A DNA stretch of 64,000 nucleotides, from NCBI RefSeq assembly GCF_002999335.1, contig NW_020312763.1, positions 358,145 to 422,144 of the forward strand, read 5' to 3'. This document shows positions 58,151 to 64,000 of the stretch, one piece after another. Positions within the stretch are counted from its first letter, which is position 1; the number at the start of each line of letters is the position of its first letter. Position numbers and translations under genes: made by a program. Under the pieces are notes generated by a model that worked only from the letters and a program-made list of their open reading frames with translations, was not told the origin of the DNA and ran no database searches. This DNA is from Cyclospora cayetanensis. Lineage: Eukaryota; Apicomplexa; Conoidasida; Eucoccidiorida; Eimeriidae.

Positions 58151-61100
58151 TTCGTATGGCGGTGAGGTCCGGGCTTAGTGCTGTGCTAGCTGGTGCACCT
58201 TGCGTGTCAAAAAGCTACTATGATATCACAAAAAAATGTCTTTTGTCTAGTGTGGATAGTGCCTGCCTGTGCTACTAACACGCATAGGCTGACACTAGCG
58301 CCTGGCTTCTCTGCTGCATTGTGATTGGTAGCATTGTTGCACGGTGCATCCGTTTTAAGAGAACTATGCTGCGCACAGTACCTGGGGTGTGTTTCAGCTG
58401 CGTGCTTAAGAATGGCCCATTGTGGTAGCAGCCGTTCAGGGTGACAATATGGGGGCCGAGAAGAGCTCGTGCTGTGGCTGGATGTTGTATTGGCAAGCTG
58501 TTGCACCGCTACATAGGGCTTATTACAGGCGCGCACGTCATAGACTGGAATGGTTTTGGGCTAGCTGTTACAGAAGTCCAACATAAGGTGGTATGGTGCG
58601 ATTGTGCCAGAAGGATATACGCAAGGTTGGAGGCAGCAGGTATGCGGGACGCAGCAATAGCTGTGACATGACCTGATATGGGTGTAGCATGGTCGGACGA
58701 AAAGCACACGGTGCGGCCCGAGTAGTGTTGACGGTAACTTAGTGCCTGTACATCGTTCAAGGCGGTGCACATACACTCAACAGCAGTTGTAGCAAATGGG
58801 AAATGTATGAGAATTGTAATGTAGAAGACCGTTGTAAGGTGTGGCTGTCTAGCACTAGCACATTGTGGGCAGGTAGGCTGTAATGCTTGTCTAGCTTGTC
58901 CAGCCTGCCATTTACATATTTGCGAGGTTGATCAGAGAGGTGCAGTGGTCATTCGGAATGCAATCTATAGGGGGCTGTGTTACGCGTGGTGGGTGGTGCA
59001 GGCATTCGCAATGTGGAAGCCGAGGAAGCTGGCGGATGAAGTTTCATCCTGTTTATTAAGAAAATGACTACTTCAAGGTTTGCACTCGTTTTGTTTGAGA
59101 TGGTGCGTTCACGCATTGGACTGTACGCTAACTGAAGAGAGTCGAAGCCACAAGCCGGAGTGTTATTTATTGTGAGAAGGGCTGAAATGGTTTGGGCACA
59201 TTAGCGTACTGCAGTCTGGCTGGATGTAGCATTTTTTTCCAGTGTGAAACTGCGTCGCAAATAGTACGCAGCAGCCGGTTTGAGGTATTGAGCAGCCACA
59301 TGGCCACGCGTTCCTGTGTAAACGCGACATGCTGCGCTTGGCAATTCTCGCAAGTAGTATGCTTAGGAGGTCGATGTAGATGACACGTGTAACAGCTCCC
59401 TTATTAGCACTCCTGTGTGGCTACTGAGGTGCATTGGGTTCATCTTCGAGTATTTCGAGTTGCAGGTCGTCGTCGTAGGGATTACACCCCCATGGGCAAG
59501 AAGGCATGGTGATGCGTCTGACGAATGTTGTGATTCTCACCTATTTTGCTGTGGGCATAACTCTTCGTGCTACTTGGCCTCTATGGATTTTGCAAAAAGC
59601 GTGTGACGCTTTTGCGCAGTAGATTGACGCCTGCGGTAATAGCTGAAGCCAATGATTTTGTACGGTGCACGATGTTCCTCTGTGGTTACCTATAGGATCG
59701 TGTTCATTGTTTGTTCGGCAATGTGGTAACAGAGCATTAGTGTGCGGGTCGGTGTGATTGCTGACTGAAGGGCCCTGGTGGCTTACCTAGCTGCTGAGCG
59801 GCGAACGGTCCTCATATTATTTTACTGTGGTTGCACTGCGTCATAAGTGCATGAGGTTTGGCGAGGGAAACAAGTGTGCTAAATGTGGATCATGCCGAAT
59901 CTCGTACATCCGAGAGTGGGTGTGGCCTCAGGCAATGGCGTACATCCCTCGTTTCAGATTTTTACGTGCAGCCACTAAGTGGCAAATAGTTACAGCTTTA
60001 GTGCGGCTTTATCATTTGCCTTGAACTGGCTTATAGGGTCGTTCGAAGGCCGAGTGGCTTTTGTATCAGCTCTAGGCCCTTCGGATGTTTTCGGAATACT
60101 CGACAGTGGTTTGATGCTAGTGCACAGAACGCGAACGTCTTTGCCTAAAGCAAATGCCACAGGGCAAACAAGATGCTTTACCAAGTAACAAGCAAACAGT
60201 GGTGTGAGAGGGGGTAGTACCAATTGGTCTGGTGCTTCGGCACGTTGTGCACATCAATAGCATGGAACTGCTGGTGGCACATGTGCGAAGTGCCGTGTGT
60301 GCCTCCACATGCGTCGGTAGGCAGCATAGGACTACCTTGTCTTACGTCAATCTGTGGCGACTGCTTTCCGTGTTGTGTGCATTGCCTACCAGATTGGTGT
60401 TTCAGAGGACCTTTCCATACGCTATGTTGCCCGTTTGCATAAGGTTGTTGCCCTGTCCTGTCCACATTCTGTAATCGTTTGCGTGTTTGTGTGAATGAAG
60501 AGGTACCACTGCATCATTGGCAAATTACTAGATTTCAATGCCTGAGTGGAAGGCTACATTTCGTATTAAACAGGCTTCAGCAGAAACTGCCGTGCGTCTT
60601 ACTGGTTGGTCTAAATATGGTTGGTGTGTTTGCAGTTAGTAAAGCAGCCTCCATCATTTCCGTGAAACTATGCCTTGATTACGTTCGCCAGACAGTGACA
60701 GTTGCTGGGTAAATGTCTTAATCTATCCCTGAGTACAGGCTGCACTCTTTTGGTGAAAAGTGTGTGCAGGAGGCAATACACTGTAAGCCTGCAGCGCCTG
60801 CTTTCTATTCAAGACACGCTCAGTGTATCCATGCGGCAGCCTCTATATTTGGGTGTCGGCGTTCGTGAGCCCCTAGGTGGACAGCGTATTGAAGCCTCAA
60901 TCGTGAGAGCGCCAGAATGGAACAGGCATTTGATGTTTGTATTGGGGGTGCGGAAACAACAGAGGTTAGCTTATTTACCAAGGAGTGATAGGTACCAAGC
61001 AGGCGCAGTAGGTAGGGGAACGGTAGGTGGGTAGAGTTAGGCTTGCGGAATTTGTTCCTGCGTGAGTGTGGCTGTTTGCAACAGCATGCTTTGCAAGCAA

Positions 61101-62469
61101 GGAGGTGCTACGCGGTAGTGTTTGTCTCTTGAATGGTGTGGGCTGGTTACGGTGGAAAGAATGTCTGCTTGTGGTTATTTTGTGTTGTCTCGTAGTGTGT
61201 TTGGCTCTAGCTGTAGGGCGAGCATATGGCGCGAGCTGAAGAGGTGCCGAAAATGTGCAAAGTGCGTTGTAGCTGGGGCGGTTGTCTGGGGTGTTTCCAT
61301 GTATGTTTATGTTTCTTGCCCTATTTCGGTTAATTGTGCTTGAAATGTATCACGTAGAGGACAGCTGTTGAAAGAGTTTCTCTAACGGGGCACGGTAGAA
61401 AGATCAATGACATTCGTTTGCTAATCCCTTTCTCTAAAAAGGTATACCGTGGATCAGAAGTACACTGTGTGGCGTGTCTTGAACGTTGGAACGGGGTGGG
61501 CGTGTGACACAAAAAATGCACCTACACATTGAATAGCTCGGATGCAGTCTCCAGAGGCGCCACTCCGAGCAGACGCTTTACCCAGCACAATGGATTCCTT
61601 ACGCACAACGTTGGTTTTGGCGTGTAGCAGGCGCATGCAGTGTTCGGTGTTTGTGCTGTCGACTGTTCCAAAGTGCCTAGACCTGTTCCAGGTGTAAATC
61701 TGGCTGGCACTCTCGCAGGTGCTACAGGTTGCCTCTGAGATGGGGACAAGGCAGTGCTCTCCACGTGGATCAGGGGGTTGCTCTGGGGAAACCGGCAGCG
61801 CACTGCTTCAGGGCGTCTAGAGGCAGGGGCTGTGTTTGAGGTTGTGTCTGGCATGAAATGGTAGTCATGGGTTGTTTGAGAGATGGCAGTTTGCTGTGCA
61901 ATTCTAACCGTTATTTTGTCAATAGCCTTTCTTGATTTGCTCGCACATCGTGTATGCAATTTTGTAATTTGGCTGACTTACACTTGTTAGAGTGAATTGC
62001 ATGCAAGGCAGCCAAAGGCAGTTCTAAAGTGCATGCAAGATATGAAGACCTTTGGCTCGTCTGTTGCTTGCGTGGCTTTGTGGTGACAAGTTGTTGGCAA
62101 TGCGTTTGGTCACGGGTTAAAGTCATACCCCCATGTGTGGAGCACGGTAGTGCTTGATCGCAGGGTATTGTTGTACAAATCTATTGCTGAATGAGTGCCC
62201 TGTCTGAATCGAATGTTTACTATTTGCTGGAAAGCCGGAACCGCCCGGGAAACGCAAGTCTTAAGAGGTTCTGTTCGGAAACAAACATAGAAAGGCTGAT
62301 GATTAGCACATCTGAACAGGGTGCCTCGCAGCCTGGTGGGAGCATGGCGATACAGCCAAGTGCTGATCGTAAGGTAGCGCCTCTGCAAAATGAATTGTAA
62401 GAGACATCGCAAGGTGCATTGCAAACGCAGCTCAAGGCTGAGAAGATATGCGTCCACGTTAGTGGTCTC

Positions 62470-64000
62470 CATGGGCAGGGGAGCCAGAGCACCGAGGAGT
62501 CGCTGCAGTTCTTTCATGTTTCAATGTTGTATACAGTGCGGCATGTGTGCTGATGTTGGGGGTCTGCTCATGGCAGTCTGAGCTGGCGAGGTCCAGCAAG
62601 TGGGTAGTGCAAGGCATGTGAGTTTTGGATGTGGGTGTACAGAAGCGGCCAGTGTGTACATGCTAAGGTTTGGTACCTCTTGTGCTTTAGAGTTGTGTGC
62701 TGAAGTGGCACAGGGGACACGCAGCCCTCCCAAGATTTTCTACTATCCCATCACCTCCCTACTAAGTAGGCGGGTGCTCTAAAGCCACCAAAGACTGCAG
62801 CGGCTCCGCCTGAATCGGGGTATGAGAGGCCATAAGGGATTGCATGTGCTCAAAGCAACAATATCAATAGCAGCAATAGAATCGCTTATGTGAGTATAAG
62901 GCTATGCTGAATTAGTGCTTTTAATGATCTGGAGGATTGTTCCTTGGCATGTGGATGGAGAAGTGGTGAGTTTTTATCAGCTTATGAAGTCTCCTGACTC
63001 GTTGGTCCATAGACTAGAGCGGTTCTAGCACGAGCACATCTGCTAGCACTTGCGGTCGCTTTGATGCGGAATCGATATGGAGACTGGCAAACATGTGCAC
63101 GCTGCATGACTCAGGATGTAGGCCCTCTGCATTCAAAAGTGTGGGGTGTAGTACGTGCATTTTGTTGTAGCTAATGCATGTAGGCTTATTCCAGCACGTA
63201 GCGTGTGTGCTGCAGTGGGATGGGTAGCACTGTTGTAATGTGCAGCTGCAGGGGTAGGAGCAGGCTGCGCACTGCACTGGAAATGTGTTTCACTTGGATG
63301 CTCATATATGATCTATTGCGTTGGCCGAATGTGAAAGCGAGAATTGGAGGACCGAGCGGTATGCATGTTGAGGAGAGCCTATGCACCTTCGAGTGCCTTT
63401 AGTTCTTTGATGTATCGCTGTTGTACTGAATGCCGCGTTTGCGCTGATGGTGCGCACTTGGTAATACCGGTGTGCGTTGGGGATGTGCAGGAAGTGGGTT
63501 GTGGAGGGCAAGTGCGTTTTTGAGTGTGTGGGCGGATAAGCAGCCAATGTGTTGTAGGTGTTGCTTGATGCCACTGGTCCTTTAGACATGTGGTTAGGAG
63601 TGTTGGTGGAGACTTGCAGGCGTTGGAGCGTTTAGGGCCTCCGGCAGAACGATGCTGAGTTGGCAGTTTGTCTGGACGCCAGTGGCAGTACGGTTGCTGT
63701 GCATTAATCTGCGTTGGTGTCGTCGTGTCATATTGCACATGCTCAAAGCAACAATCTCAATAGCAGCAATAGAACCGCTTATGTGAGTATGGGGCCATGC
63801 TGAATTAGTGCTTTATACGATGTACCGGTTTGTTGCATGGCATGTGGATGGAGAAGTGGTCAGTTGTTTCCATCATATGGAATGCCTATGCGTTCATGGC
63901 CATAAGACTAGAGTGGTTCTAGCACGAGCACATCTGCTAGCACTTGCGGTGGCTTTGATGCAGAATTGATAGGAGGCTGGCAAACATGTGCACGCTGCAT
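62470..64000. repeat. About 894-bp tandem duplication at the right edge
   Basis: Sequence from about 62.47 to 63.37 kb is repeated from about 63.37 kb to the window end. The 95-bp stretch starting GACTAGAGCGGTTCTAGCAC at 63012 recurs from 63906 with only a few differences, and the CTCAAAGCAACAAT block at about 62851 recurs at about 63742. The first part of the unit is less alike (GGTCCAGCAAGTGGG at 62590 against TGTGCAGGAAGTGGG at 63484). This similarity is far higher than between blocks A, B and C, so the duplication is younger. The second copy runs off the window. Confidence 0.8.

Larger units (their letters stand above)
50880..64000. repeat. About three diverged copies of a 4.6-5.3 kb unit
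   Basis: Corresponding sequences line up in the same order in three blocks: A (about 50.88-56.1 kb), B (about 56.16-60.95 kb) and C (about 60.97 kb to the edge). Anchors: CTAGATAACAAG / CTAGGTAGCAAG / ATAGGTACCAAG at 50915, 56181, 60988; TGTTTGGCT-TAG at 51111, 56394, 61198; AATGCGTT-GTCA at 52756, 56836, 62099; TAGCATTGTTG at 53697, 58328, 63224; ATGCTTAGG-GGTCGAT at 54741, 59359; CATGTGCGAAGTGC at 55481, 60280. Block B lacks about 470 bp present in A and C (including CTGGCACTCTCGCAGGTGCT at 52361 and 61704). Long order-preserving similarity with heavy divergence indicates an old tandem amplification. Confidence 0.75.

Noticed and set aside
61522..61959. 145-codon minus frame in repeat block C as a gene
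   Set aside because: The block A counterpart (52255-52558) is broken and not clearly constrained in this frame; composition explains its openness.
1..64000. Telomeric repeats (TTTAGGG/CCCTAAA arrays)
   Set aside because: Only isolated single occurrences; no tandem run, so the chromosome end is not inside the window.
1..64000. CRISPR arrays, bacterial operons and ribosomal RNA genes
   Set aside because: No regularly spaced short repeats, no dense co-directional genes and no rRNA-like stretch were seen; frames are short and broken throughout.
1..64000. Enrichment of GCATGC motifs, known as regulatory sites in coccidia
   Set aside because: Occurrences by eye look close to what chance gives for a 6-mer in 64 kb, and they do not cluster upstream of the gene-like locus.

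Overview
This window reads as nuclear DNA of a eukaryote. It has no long open frames, no operon-like packing and no ribosome binding sites. It holds one plausible intron-containing gene remnant, many decayed retrotransposon fragments and a large array of diverged tandem repeats. My best guess at the host is a coccidian apicomplexan (Toxoplasma / Sarcocystis / Eimeria relatives). That guess rests on the one gene-like locus (47.56-48.4 kb), which has a secreted, membrane-anchored first exon followed by kinase-like sequence, and on the known presence of Ty3/gypsy relics in Eimeria. Host confidence is low (about 0.35).

About 2-43 kb is a graveyard of Ty3/gypsy-type LTR retroelements. I numbered eleven remnants, T1 to T11. 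Most lie on the minus strand; T10 (38.9-41.6 kb) is on the plus strand. All are dead: frames are broken every 60-150 codons and the reverse transcriptase YxDD and integrase SDxD motifs are altered. In the multi-domain copies the order along the coding strand is the expected RT, RNase H, integrase, which a chance match would not give. T5 (18.3-20.6 kb) is the clearest. T1, T2 and T5 share the same RT/RNase H junction at amino-acid level, and T1 and T5 also at nucleotide level, so they belong to one family. I found no LTR pair, primer binding site or target-site duplication by eye.

About 43.8-48.5 kb is a transition zone. It holds the best candidate for a host gene: an exon of 114 codons with a signal peptide and a transmembrane segment, a good splice donor, a possible 76-codon second exon, and then stops and frame changes inside what looks like a decayed kinase catalytic loop.

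From about 49 kb to the end the plus strand becomes clearly G/T-rich and the sequence is repetitive at several scales. There is a tandem array of about 570-bp units (49.15-50.86 kb), then about three diverged copies of a unit of roughly 4.6-5.3 kb (50.9-64.0 kb), then a much younger tandem duplication of about 894 bp at the right edge. This layout resembles subtelomeric sequence with the chromosome end to the right, although no telomeric repeat is present. Two copies of the long unit carry a short plus-strand frame whose differences include many third-position changes, the best hint of something undescribed here.
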